Shown: positions 7,407-14,985, counted from the stretch's first letter. The stretch is 33,559 bases of DNA from an uncultured bacterium (GCA_937885075.1 CAKZYZ010000420.1:1-33559), one strand, 5' to 3'. Notes: generated by a model from the sequence alone, not told the origin. Made by a program: numbers and translations.

Positions 7407-10052
7407 TTAGGCACTTCTTTCTACTTTAGGCACTTCTTTCACAACGATATTAACCAGCCGACCCGGTATCACGATCACCTTGACCACCTCTTTTCCCTCA
7501 AGATAACCGCTCACCGTATCATCAGCCAGCGCGGCCTTCTTCACCGTATCTTCTTTCGCGTCAGCGGAGAGAGTCAGACGGCTCCGGACCTTCCCGTTTA
7601 CCTGAACGGCAATCGTCACCTCTTCCACCCGGAGAGCGTCCGGATCCACCTCCGGCCAGGAACCCCGGAAGATGCTCTCCGGATGACCGAGCCGGCTCCA
7701 TAATTCCTCAGAGAAATGGGGCGCGATCGGTCCGATCAAAATCAGCATACTCTCCACCGCCTCCCGCAGGACCGCCGGGTGAACATCACCGGGGGAGCGG
7801 ACCGTATTCAATAATTCCATTACCGAGGAGATCCCGGTATTGAAACGGAACCCGCCTTCGATCGCCTCGGTGACCTTCCTGATACTGGTATGGGTCTTAC
7901 GGCGGAGAACCTTACTTGCTTCATCAAGATCGGAAGGTATCCGTAGATCCGAATCTTTCAGTCCGCCGGCGGCGCTCTCCACCGTATCCCAGAGCCGATT
8001 CAGAAACCGCCAGGACCCCTGCATCCTCTCCGCCGACCAGATCCGTTCCTGGTCGGGTGGGGTATCGGAGAGCATATATAGCCGCACGCAGTCAGCTCCG
8101 TACTTATCGATCATCCGGTCGGGATCGACAATATTGAGTTTGGACTTGCTGATCTTCGTCATCTCCTCCCGGACCTTCCCCCCGCAGACCGAGCAGCGCC
8201 CTCCGACAATAGCATCCCCTTCCCGCTCTCCGCCTTCTACCTGGTCCTCCGGTATCCACTTACATTTCTCGCAGTAATAAGCGGTCTTGCAGACCATCCC
8301 CTGACAGAAGAGTCTCCGGGCCGGCTCTTTAAAATCCAGGTATCCCAGATCGTGGAGGACCCGGGTGAAGAAACGGAAGTAGATCAGGTGCATGGTGGCA
8401 TGTTCTATTCCGCCGATATAGAGATCGATCGGCATCCAGTAACGAACTTTCTCGGGCGTAAAGGGCGCGCCCTCATCGCCGGGCGAGCAGTAGCGGAGAA
8501 AGTACCAGGAGCTATCGACGAAAGTATCCATGGTATCCGTCTCCCGGCGTCCGGGACCGCCGCATCGGGGACAGAGACAGTTGACAAAGGTCTCGCTCGA
8601 CTCCAATGGGTTTCCCGGTTTGTCAAAGTCCACGTCCATCGGAAGCTCCACCGGCAGCTCCGCTTCGGGGACCGGTACCGCCCCGCATTTTTCACAGTAG
8701 ATAATCGGGATCGGGGCGCCCCAGTATCTCTGCCGGGAGAGGAGCCAGTCCCGGAGCCGGTAGTTGATCTCAGCTCCGCCGATATCCTCCTCGGCGAGCC
8801 AGGCGATAATATCACTCATCGCCTCGGTATTTATCCGGCCGGAGAAAGGTCCCGACTCGATCATGATCCCGGGGTCCACATAGGCTTCAATCATCTTATC
8901 CGGAACAAGTTCTTCCCCTTCCGGCTGAATCACCACCTTGATCGGGATATCATATTTCCGGGCGAATTCGAAGTCCCGCTGATCGTGGGCCGGGACCGCC
9001 ATCACCGCGCCGGTGCCATAGGTCATCAGGGCGAAGTTTGCCACCCAGAGGGGGATCTTCTCCCCGTTGACGGGGTTGGTGACATGGAACCCGGTCCGGA
9101 CCCCGACTTTCTCCAGATCCGCCAGCTCCCGGACGGACCTTCCCTCCCTCCGCATCCTGCCCGCCGCCTCCATCACCTCTTCTTCCCGATCGGTCCCCTT
9201 GACCAGCTTTTCAATCAGGGGATGTTCCGGGGCCAGCGACATGAAGGTTACCCCCCAGAGCGTATCCGGGCGGGTGGTAAAGATCGGAATTTCCTCTCCG
9301 GTCTCGGTGACCTTGAAGACCACCCGGGCGCCCTCCGACCGGCCGATCCATTCTTCCTGCATCTTGATCACCCGGGAGGGCCAGGTATCCTTCAGTTCTT
9401 CATGTCCATCGAGAAGCTGCTGGGCGTAACTGCTCATCTTGAAGAACCACTGATTGAGATCCTTCTGGTCGACCGACGATCCGCACCGTTCGCAGGTCCC
9501 ATCTCCCATCACCTGCTCGTTGGCCAGCACCGTCCCGCAGGATTCACACCAGTTGACCGGGGCGACCTTCTTCTCGGCCAGGCCATGCTTATAGAAAAGG
9601 AGGAAGAGCCACTGGGTCCAGCGATAGTATTCGGGCCGGCTGGTGGCCAGCTCCCGGGACCAATCATACCCCCATCCGGCCCGGGCCATCTGGGTCTTCA
9701 TATGGGCGATATTCCGTTCGGTGAACTCTTCCGGGTGGAGCGGCTTCTCCCCGGCCAGTTTCGCGGCCGCGGCCTGTTTCCGGGCCGCGTTCTCGGCCGG
9801 GAGGCCGAAGGAGTCCCAGCCCATCGGAGAGAGGAGATTATACCCCTGGAGGATCTTATAGCGGACGATCACATCCCCCAGGGTATAGTTTATGACATGC
9901 CCCATATGGAGCACCCCGGAGGGATAGGGGTACATGGTCAGGCAGTAGAACTTCTCCTTCTTCTCGTCAAAGTCCCGGGCGGTAAAGAGCCCCATCTCCC
10001 GCCAGCGGGCCTGCCACTTCGGTTCAATATTTTTAAAATCATACTTATCCAT
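7407..10052 (-). CDS. leuS: Leucine--tRNA ligase
   Basis: Class I aminoacyl-tRNA synthetase that charges tRNA-Leu in the cytoplasm. The 881 residues match the usual bacterial length of about 860. The HIGH motif is HMGH at residues 49-52 and the KMSKS motif is MTKISKSK in the C-terminal half. The CP1 editing domain lies between them, with TRPDTLWGVTF and GTGAVMAVPAHDQRD. Cys pairs (CESCG...CERCG; CEKCG...CPRCGG; CEKCK...CSVCGG) suggest zinc-binding knuckles. ATG at 10052 follows CGGAG by about 11 bases. The last codons lie in an imperfect tandem repeat (unit GAAAGAAGTGCCTAAAGT, 7391-7428) that changes frame and supplies the TAA stop, so the C-terminus may have been rewritten by the duplication. 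Confidence 0.98.
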   Translation of the reverse strand: MDKYDFKNIEPKWQARWREMGLFTARDFDEKKEKFYCLTMYPYPSGVLHMGHVINYTLGDVIVRYKILQGYNLLSPMGWDSFGLPAENAARKQAAAAKLAGEKPLHPEEFTERNIAHMKTQMARAGWGYDWSRELATSRPEYYRWTQWLFLLFYKHGLAEKKVAPVNWCESCGTVLANEQVMGDGTCERCGSSVDQKDLNQWFFKMSSYAQQLLDGHEELKDTWPSRVIKMQEEWIGRSEGARVVFKVTETGEEIPIFTTRPDTLWGVTFMSLAPEHPLIEKLVKGTDREEEVMEAAGRMRREGRSVRELADLEKVGVRTGFHVTNPVNGEKIPLWVANFALMTYGTGAVMAVPAHDQRDFEFARKYDIPIKVVIQPEGEELVPDKMIEAYVDPGIMIESGPFSGRINTEAMSDIIAWLAEEDIGGAEINYRLRDWLLSRQRYWGAPIPIIYCEKCGAVPVPEAELPVELPMDVDFDKPGNPLESSETFVNCLCPRCGGPGRRETDTMDTFVDSSWYFLRYCSPGDEGAPFTPEKVRYWMPIDLYIGGIEHATMHLIYFRFFTRVLHDLGYLDFKEPARRLFCQGMVCKTAYYCEKCKWIPEDQVEGGEREGDAIVGGRCSVCGGKVREEMTKISKSKLNIVDPDRMIDKYGADCVRLYMLSDTPPDQERIWSAERMQGSWRFLNRLWDTVESAAGGLKDSDLRIPSDLDEASKVLRRKTHTSIRKVTEAIEGGFRFNTGISSVMELLNTVRSPGDVHPAVLREAVESMLILIGPIAPHFSEELWSRLGHPESIFRGSWPEVDPDALRVEEVTIAVQVNGKVRSRLTLSADAKEDTVKKAALADDTVSGYLEGKEVVKVIVIPGRLVNIVVKEVPKVERSA

Positions 10053-10209
10053 TAATTTTTACTCCGTAAAAATTATCATCTTTTACTCATACATTCATCT
10101 TCCATCTTTCAGACAACTTTTTTACCACAAATTTGCGGAGACACAAAGGAAAGATAAATACACAGGAGATAAATACGCAGGAGAAATGAAACCAATCACC
10201 CAGTCCTAA

Positions 10210-10253
10210 CTTGTAGACACTTTCTGGACGATCGTCCAGAAAGTGTCTACAAG
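10210..10253. repeat. Perfect 44-bp palindrome with no spacer
   Basis: Bases 10210-10231 are the exact reverse complement of 10232-10253; the core is GGACGATCGTCC, flanked by ACTTTCT and AGAAAGT. It lies in the 437-bp gap between leuS and nfo. No T-tract follows on either strand. The rest of the gap has a diverged form of the common ACACAAAGG repeat (about 10120-10170), the double-hairpin element at 10351-10406, and no gene. Confidence 0.9.
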
Positions 10254-10350
10254 ATGGAAGGGAAGATATTTGAAGATTGAAGTTATCACCCCGCCTTGCG
10301 TTTCTCCTGCCGAGGTCAACGACCTTGACAACAAGTGGCAAGGCGAAACT

Positions 10351-10406
10351 GTAGCCGCGGTCGCTGACCGCGGCAGGGCCAGTCCGGGGTCAGCGACCCC
10401 GGCTAC
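10351..10406. repeat. Double-hairpin (REP/BIME-like) element, best copy
   Basis: Starts GTAGCC and ends GGCTAC, which pair. Inside are hairpins CCGCGGTCGCTGACCGCGG and CCGGGGTCAGCGACCCCGG, each perfect with a three-base centre. This is the third and most regular copy of the element at 7134-7256. It is GC-rich and non-coding. Confidence 0.85.
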
Positions 10407-10489
10407 AGGGAGCACACAGAGGAACCAATCACCATTTATACTCTATCTTCTTCTCTCTCAAACTCCGTGTTGATGCCTTTCACAAACCC

Positions 10490-11356
10490 CTAGAGTTCAG
10501 TTATGTCTTTTTCCGGCAGCCGAAAACTCTTCAGCAGCGCAATATTGCGAAGATCAGACTCGGGTGTATCTTTCGGGGTCTCCAGGATAAAGGTCTTATC
10601 CTGGAGAGCGGGATACCGGGCGATCCTCCGCATCCCGGCCAGCCCCATCTTGCCCTGACCGATATGCTCGTGCCGGTCCCGGCGGGTGCTCAGGCCGAAT
10701 TTAGTATCGTTGAAGTGGACCACTCTCAATCGGTCCAGCCCGATCAGCCGGTCGATCTCTTCCATGGTCTCATCCAGGCCCCGGACGGTCGCGATATCGT
10801 ATCCGGCGGCATAACCGTGACAGGTGTCGAAGCAGAGATAGAGTTTTTCCCCCACCCCGGACCGCTCCATGATCTCAGCGATATACTCGAACCGGTGGCC
10901 CAGGCTGGTTCCTTCGCCGGCGGTATTTTCCAGGAGAATTCGGGTTTTCAGTTCAGGAATATTTTCGATCGATTCCCGGAGCGATTCCGCCATCTTCCGG
11001 ATCCCGGCCTCTTTGCCCTCTCCCAGGTGGTGCCCGACATGGATAACAAAACCATCGGCTCCCAGCTGATCCGCCCGCTCCAGCTCATTCCGAAAGGCAA
11101 TCATCGACTTACGGTAGATCGTCTCATCCGGGGCGGATAGATTAATCAGGTAAGGGGCGTGGACGATCACCGGCCGGATATCTTCCTGCTGACAGAGGAG
11201 ATGAAACATCTTCAGTTCCTCCGGATCGAACGGCTTGACCTTCCACCCCCGGGGATTCCCGCTGAAGATCTGGACCGCCTCGCAGCCGGCCGCTTTCGCG
11301 CGCCCCACCGACTTTGATACCCCGCCGGCGATTGATATGTGAGCTCCAATTCGCAT
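10490..11356 (-). CDS. nfo: Endonuclease IV (AP endonuclease)
   Basis: Class II AP endonuclease of the base-excision pathway, cutting 5' of abasic sites with a cluster of three metal ions. At 288 residues it has the expected size. Family signatures in order: MRIGAHISIAGG at the start, FVIHVGHHLG (metal-binding His), LLENTAGEGTSLG, CFDTCHGYAAGYD, VHFNDTKFG and the D-x-H pair RRDRHEHIGQG. ATG at 11356 has no obvious ribosome binding site. A 97-bp repeat separates it from the Memo-AMMECR1 gene upstream on the same strand. Confidence 0.97.
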   Translation of the reverse strand: MRIGAHISIAGGVSKSVGRAKAAGCEAVQIFSGNPRGWKVKPFDPEELKMFHLLCQQEDIRPVIVHAPYLINLSAPDETIYRKSMIAFRNELERADQLGADGFVIHVGHHLGEGKEAGIRKMAESLRESIENIPELKTRILLENTAGEGTSLGHRFEYIAEIMERSGVGEKLYLCFDTCHGYAAGYDIATVRGLDETMEEIDRLIGLDRLRVVHFNDTKFGLSTRRDRHEHIGQGKMGLAGMRRIARYPALQDKTFILETPKDTPESDLRNIALLKSFRLPEKDITEL

Positions 11357-11368
11357 GATATTAGAAGG

Positions 11369-11465
11369 GTAAGCAGTAAGCAGTGAGCGGTAAGCAGTGG
11401 GCCAAGCTACCGCTCACTGCTTACCGCTAACTGCTTACCGCTAACTGCTTACTGCTAACTGCTTA
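11369..11465. repeat. GTAAGCAGT tandem/inverted repeat cluster
   Basis: About ten near-copies of a ten-base unit (GTAAGCAGTA, GTGAGCGGTA and variants). They run forward in 11369-11400 and inverted in 11408-11465, meeting at GGGCCAAGC. CAGTGAGCGGTA (11381-11392) pairs perfectly with 11408-11419. The stop codon of the Memo-AMMECR1 gene lies inside the last unit. Transcribed, it would fold into a long hairpin between two same-strand genes. Confidence 0.85.
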
Positions 11466-13031
11466 CCTCTCTCCTTCTCCAAAAACCTCCGCGGTATAAA
11501 CATAAACCTCCGTCTCCGGGTCCTTCCAGGCATCCGGGGGGAGTCCGGCTTTGTGGGCGGCGCAGGAGGAGAGAAACTCTTCTTTCGACATATGGTGCTC
11601 GGTCGCTACCTGAGGGAGGTAGGTCCCGGTCCGCCAGCCCCGCTTGATATAGATCCCGTGCTTGCCCAGTTCCACTTCTTTCATCGGATCACTGATCCTC
11701 CGCATCGGGGAGAGAACCGAGATCTCAATTTTTATATCGTCCAGCTCGCCCGGCTGAACCGGCCGGAAACGGGTGTCGCGCAGAGATGCCGCCAGGGCCA
11801 TCCCCCGCACCACCTGGTAGAGCGGACGGTTGGCGGTAAACTGGCCGATACAGCCCCGGAGCTGACCTCTCTCATTTAAGGTGACAAAAGCCCCCTGATG
11901 GCCCTGAAGTTCCGGATCATCCACCGGCTCGTCCGGCAGCGGACGCCCGTTGACCGCGTCGGTCAGCGCCTGACGGGCGATCTCCAGCAGCCTCTGCCGG
12001 GAAGCTTCACTCAATCCTTCATCTACTATTTTTTCCTCGTTCATTATCTTCTCCTTAACCGGATTCTTACTTTCACTGGTTCGGATAAAAGCCACCGCCC
12101 CGTACCCCACCACCCGATTCTTATCCCCGTAGGAACTGTCAGCGGAGTTGGAGTGATTCAGGATCTCCACCCGGTCCACCCCCAGAATTTCCGCCGCCTC
12201 CATGGTGGCCAGAACCGCCTTCTCCCCGCAGAGTGTGCAGACCAGGTTGGATACCTTCCCGGGGATATACTTCTCCCGGACCGCGACAACTTTTTCCCGG
12301 TCCATTGACCTGATCGCCTCCAGGGTCTCCCGGTCTATCCGGCGGGAGTCTCCATCCGGGGGATAATGGGTCATATCGGTGCTGCAGACTATTATCGCCT
12401 CCGGGGTTTTCTCCATCGCTTCAGCCAGAACTTTTCCCAGCTTATCGATAACCCGGTCATCCGCCTGACCGATCAGGATTGGAACTATCCTGAACTCTTT
12501 CAGAACTTCCTGAAGGAAAGGCAGCTCAACCTCCAGAGAATGTTCCTGGCTATGGCCCTGAGGAAAATAATTAAAATTCTTATCCTGCTCCCGGATCCAG
12601 TTCGCCAGTTTCTTATCCACCGGGACCACGCCGAGCGGCGTCCGGTAGCCGTCATCTCCGAAGACCGATACCCCGGGAAAATAGGCCTTATGAGAGCACC
12701 CGATCAGGAAGACCGTCTTTACCCCGGAATCTTTAAGGAGCTTGAATGAAAAAGCGGCCGTCGGGCCGGAATAAACATATCCGGCGTGGGGAACAATCAG
12801 AGCAAGCACCTCCCCTCCCGGTTCTTCGACATCCGCCTCGTCGAGAAACCCTCTAATCATCTCCCTCAACCGGGATGGATTAGCGGGATAGAAACCTCCC
12901 GCCACCGCCGGAGGACGGATATTACCACCCGGCCCTTCTTTCAGCGCGGGACCCTCCGATTCGGAACAGGCGGAGATAGGAATGAGCAGGAGGAGAATGA
13001 TTAAGGGACTTATCTTTCGCGAATATTTCAT
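11463..13031 (-). CDS. Memo-AMMECR1 fusion lipoprotein (AmmeMemoRadiSam proteins B+A)
   Basis: A fusion of two families that usually travel with a radical SAM enzyme; the function of that trio is not established. The N-terminal signal is MKYSRKISPLIILLLLIPIS followed by AC, a good lipobox, so a lipoprotein is predicted. The Memo domain (about residues 40-310) shows PAVAGGFYPAN, ALIVPHAGYVYSG, LIGCSHKAYF, EHSLEVELPFL, STDMTHYPPD and CGEKAVLATM, which include the His/Cys residues equivalent to the metal site of Memo1. The AMMECR1 domain (about 345-520) has GQLRGCIGQF, the family's LRGCIG motif. The start chosen is ATG at 13031 rather than a TTG eight codons upstream; an extended -10 immediately before it implies a short or absent leader. 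No radical SAM partner is in the window. Domain calls are secure, the export inferred. Confidence 0.93.
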   Translation of the reverse strand: MKYSRKISPLIILLLLIPISACSESEGPALKEGPGGNIRPPAVAGGFYPANPSRLREMIRGFLDEADVEEPGGEVLALIVPHAGYVYSGPTAAFSFKLLKDSGVKTVFLIGCSHKAYFPGVSVFGDDGYRTPLGVVPVDKKLANWIREQDKNFNYFPQGHSQEHSLEVELPFLQEVLKEFRIVPILIGQADDRVIDKLGKVLAEAMEKTPEAIIVCSTDMTHYPPDGDSRRIDRETLEAIRSMDREKVVAVREKYIPGKVSNLVCTLCGEKAVLATMEAAEILGVDRVEILNHSNSADSSYGDKNRVVGYGAVAFIRTSESKNPVKEKIMNEEKIVDEGLSEASRQRLLEIARQALTDAVNGRPLPDEPVDDPELQGHQGAFVTLNERGQLRGCIGQFTANRPLYQVVRGMALAASLRDTRFRPVQPGELDDIKIEISVLSPMRRISDPMKEVELGKHGIYIKRGWRTGTYLPQVATEHHMSKEEFLSSCAAHKAGLPPDAWKDPETEVYVYTAEVFGEGER

Positions 13032-13038
13032 GATGATT

Positions 13039-13047
13039 ACTATACCA
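13039..13047 (-). promoter_or_regulatory. Extended -10 element for the Memo-AMMECR1 gene
   Basis: Minus-strand TGGTATAGT matches the extended -10 form TGnTATAnT. Transcription would begin about seven bases downstream, at or next to the ATG at 13031, so the mRNA may be leaderless. No recognisable -35 is present. Confidence 0.4.
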
Positions 13048-13203
13048 TAATTCAAATGATTAGCCGCCGATTTTTTCGAGCTTATTAAATATCCCGGAAT
13101 AATCTAGCTTCTTAGACACCAACTTTTTAGACGGAATAATTAAAGAAAATTGCTATAAACAATAGGATCATATTTCTAAATATCCGTTATTGACTTATTA
13201 TCA

Positions 13204-13286
13204 AGCGGATAGAACTCTTTTAAATGCCTGACATTATCTTCAGTCTTGCCGCAAGACTGAAGGCTTCGTCAATGTTTTTATCCGCT
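13204..13286. ncRNA. Three nested inverted repeats (candidate structured element)
   Basis: Outer arms AGCGGATA (13204-13211) and 13279-13286, middle arms ACATT (13231-13235) and 13271-13275, and an inner 12-bp hairpin CTTCAGTCTTGC (13238-13249) with 13251-13262. All three nest in register. It lies in the 407-bp AT-rich gap between the Memo-AMMECR1 gene and tRNA-Ala. There is no poly-T tail. It may be a structured RNA, a protein-binding cruciform or a repeat; strand is unknown. I see no gene in 13056-13400. Confidence 0.35.
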
Positions 13287-13400
13287 GAAACCAGACTGAT
13301 TTTATTCCCGCTATAGATAACCTGTATGATTGTAATTACCAATATGGCCCACACATAATTACAGAGAACCAATACTATTAACATTTAGATTAATTCTCGG

Positions 13401-13428
13401 TTGACATAATCATCAGTGTCGTTAATAT
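13401..13428 (+). promoter_or_regulatory. Sigma-70-type promoter for tRNA-Ala
   Basis: Consensus -35 TTGACA at 13401-13406, 16-bp spacer, then TAATAT at 13423-13428. The predicted start near 13435 leaves a leader of about 28 bases before the tRNA 5' end at 13463. Confidence 0.7.
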
Positions 13429-13434
13429 TCATAC

Positions 13435-13461
13435 TATTATTTTTTCGCAGAAAAAATAATA
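13435..13461 (+). other. Perfect 12-bp hairpin forming the pre-tRNA leader
   Basis: TATTATTTTTTC (13435-13446), loop GCA, then the exact complement (13450-13461). It fills the interval between the predicted transcription start and the mature tRNA 5' end, with one base left before the RNase P cut site. Confidence 0.6.
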
Positions 13462-13462
13462 T

Positions 13463-13535
13463 GGGGCTGTAGCTCAGCTGGGAGAGCACATGGCTGGCAG
13501 CCATGGGGTCAGGGGTTCGAACCCCCTCAGCTCCA
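13463..13535 (+). tRNA. tRNA-Ala (anticodon GGC)
   Basis: A 73-base cloverleaf. Acceptor GGGGCTG pairs with CAGCTCC and includes the G3-U70 wobble that identifies alanine tRNAs; the discriminator is A73. D arm GCTC-AGCTGGGA-GAGC; anticodon stem CATGG/CCATG with loop CTGGCAG, giving anticodon GGC for codons GCC and GCU; variable region GGGTC; T arm AGGGG-TTCGAAC-CCCCT. CCA is not encoded and must be added after transcription. It is a single-gene unit with its own promoter and terminator. Confidence 0.97.
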
Positions 13536-13536
13536 T

Positions 13537-13570
13537 AAAAAACCGGATCACTTGTGATCCGGTTTTTTTA
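13537..13570 (+). terminator. Intrinsic terminator of tRNA-Ala
   Basis: ACCGGATCAC pairs perfectly with GTGATCCGGT around a TT loop, is preceded by an A-tract, and is followed by a run of T ending at about 13569. It begins two bases after the tRNA. Confidence 0.93.
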
Positions 13571-13674
13571 TGCTCTGATATATGTCCTGAACTGAATCAT
13601 TACATCCAACGTATATACTATCACCAACCATCATAAATCTCTGAAACCACTCTAATCATAACGGAGGCAGGTAT

Positions 13675-14829
13675 ATGAAATTAAAAGTATTATCCATTAT
13701 TCTCATATCGGCATCACTGGTAACGACCGGATACGCGGCAACCGATCAGCCAGCGTATTACCATTCCTTCTTACTGGATGAAAGCACCTTTAAGCTGGGA
13801 GATACATTTATCAGACCGCCGGTCCTCCGGAAGACATACACCTTCCAGGTCGATCGGATCCCCATAGCGGCCCGTTTAAAGACTGAGATATTTCACCAGG
13901 GGTCGACGGAACTGCCGAAGATATCGGTGAACGGTAAGCCGGCCGGCTTCCTCTCTCCCCGCTGGGCGGACCTCTCATCCCGGGATTACGAAATCTTTTT
14001 TTTCGACCAGGGCGAAGGATTCTCCCAGGCCTTCGACTACAACAACTGGACTACGGCTGATTGCTGGATATCACCTGACCTGCTGAAGATCGGAGAGAAT
14101 AAACTCCTTATAACCACCGCCCGGGCCGAAACATCCCAGGCCGATGATATCAAACTGAGAAATATCGAGGTTGAGATTCGATATCTGGACCGGGAGGACA
14201 AGGTAACCGACTTGAGACAAAAAAGCAGAAACCTCCCCCTCCCTTATTCCTCCGGGGACAATCAGGCCGAGATTCCGGAGAAGCAGACCCATATCAAGTC
14301 CCGGGAAAAGAGCAAAAAAGAAATCCTGAACCAGCAGGCGAAGAATACGAAAAGTGATAAAAGAGCGTCCGGGGCGACCGCTGTCGCCGCGAAAACCCTT
14401 AAGCGGGGTGATCCGGTCCCGGACTTCAATGTAAAGAGACTGGACGGAGAGACCATCTCTCTGAAAGATCTCCGGGGAAAGGTGGTCCTCCTGGACTTCT
14501 GGGCTACCTGGTGTCCCCCCTGCCGCCCGGAGATCCCCAGAATCCGGGAAGCCTACCAAAAATACCACGGGCGGGGCTTCGAGGTAATCGGCATCAGCCT
14601 GGATAAAAGCCGGAAAAAGCTGGAGAAGTTCATCAAGGATAAGAAGATAATCTGGCCCCAGGTATTCGATGGAAAAGGATGGAGAACCGCTCTGGCAAAA
14701 CTCTACGGAGTCCACAGTATCCCCCGTCCGATCCTTCTCGACCGGGAGACCCTGGTCTATACCCCCAATGCCCGGGGAAAGAAGCTGGACCGGGCCCTGG
14801 CCGAGCTATTCAAAGACGACAGGAATTGA
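13675..14829 (+). CDS. Exported TlpA-like thioredoxin with N-terminal beta-rich domain
   Basis: 384 residues in three parts. (1) A Sec signal, ending near GYAATDQ. (2) A beta-rich module at about 25-170 with KISVNGKPAGF and LLKIGENKLLIT, a pattern recalling galactose-binding-like jelly rolls of glycosidases; this is my reading, not an established match. (3) A charged linker (about 175-240) and a C-terminal TlpA/ResA-type thioredoxin fold at about 240-384. The active site is WCPPC at 279-283, and IPRPILLD holds the cis-Pro. Such domains reduce or maintain thiols in the periplasm. The ribosome binding site GGAGG lies eight bases before ATG. It is monocistronic, between tRNA-Ala and the trp leader. 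The thioredoxin call is firm; the role of the N-terminal domain is unknown. Confidence 0.88.
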   Translation: MKLKVLSIILISASLVTTGYAATDQPAYYHSFLLDESTFKLGDTFIRPPVLRKTYTFQVDRIPIAARLKTEIFHQGSTELPKISVNGKPAGFLSPRWADLSSRDYEIFFFDQGEGFSQAFDYNNWTTADCWISPDLLKIGENKLLITTARAETSQADDIKLRNIEVEIRYLDREDKVTDLRQKSRNLPLPYSSGDNQAEIPEKQTHIKSREKSKKEILNQQAKNTKSDKRASGATAVAAKTLKRGDPVPDFNVKRLDGETISLKDLRGKVVLLDFWATWCPPCRPEIPRIREAYQKYHGRGFEVIGISLDKSRKKLEKFIKDKKIIWPQVFDGKGWRTALAKLYGVHSIPRPILLDRETLVYTPNARGKKLDRALAELFKDDRN

Positions 14830-14919
14830 AACCTCGATCTCGGGAAGCTTAACCAGGCCCTGCTTGATCAAGGGCTTGCAGTAAAAGCCGGTGAAGACCG
14901 CGCTTATCAGCCCGAAGGT
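14806..14919 (-). pseudogene. 37-codon open remnant, family not recognised
   Basis: A minus-strand frame without a good start reads GLISAVFTGFYCKPLIKQG and then LVKLPEIEVSIPVVFE to a TAG at 14806. It uses C/G-ending codons like the real genes nearby. A TGA directly precedes it at 14920-14922, and its 3' end overlaps tlpA tail-to-tail by 24 bases. It looks like the end of a gene whose upstream part has been lost. I do not recognise the family. It could also be a chance frame. Confidence 0.3.
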
Positions 14920-14985
14920 TCAGATAAGTCATATTCATTACAGACCCTCTTTCTCCGGATCCCAGTGAAATAAATAAAATTTTTA

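Noticed and set aside
8352-10055. 567-codon plus-strand open frame opposite leuS
   Set aside because: It lies antisense to an unmistakable leuS with correct motifs and codon use. Its translation is Pro/Gly/Arg-rich without family features, as expected for the antisense of GC-rich coding DNA.
11369-11465. Possible CRISPR array (GTAAGCAGT units)
   Set aside because: Ten-base units without spacers in both orientations; an intergenic repeat cluster.
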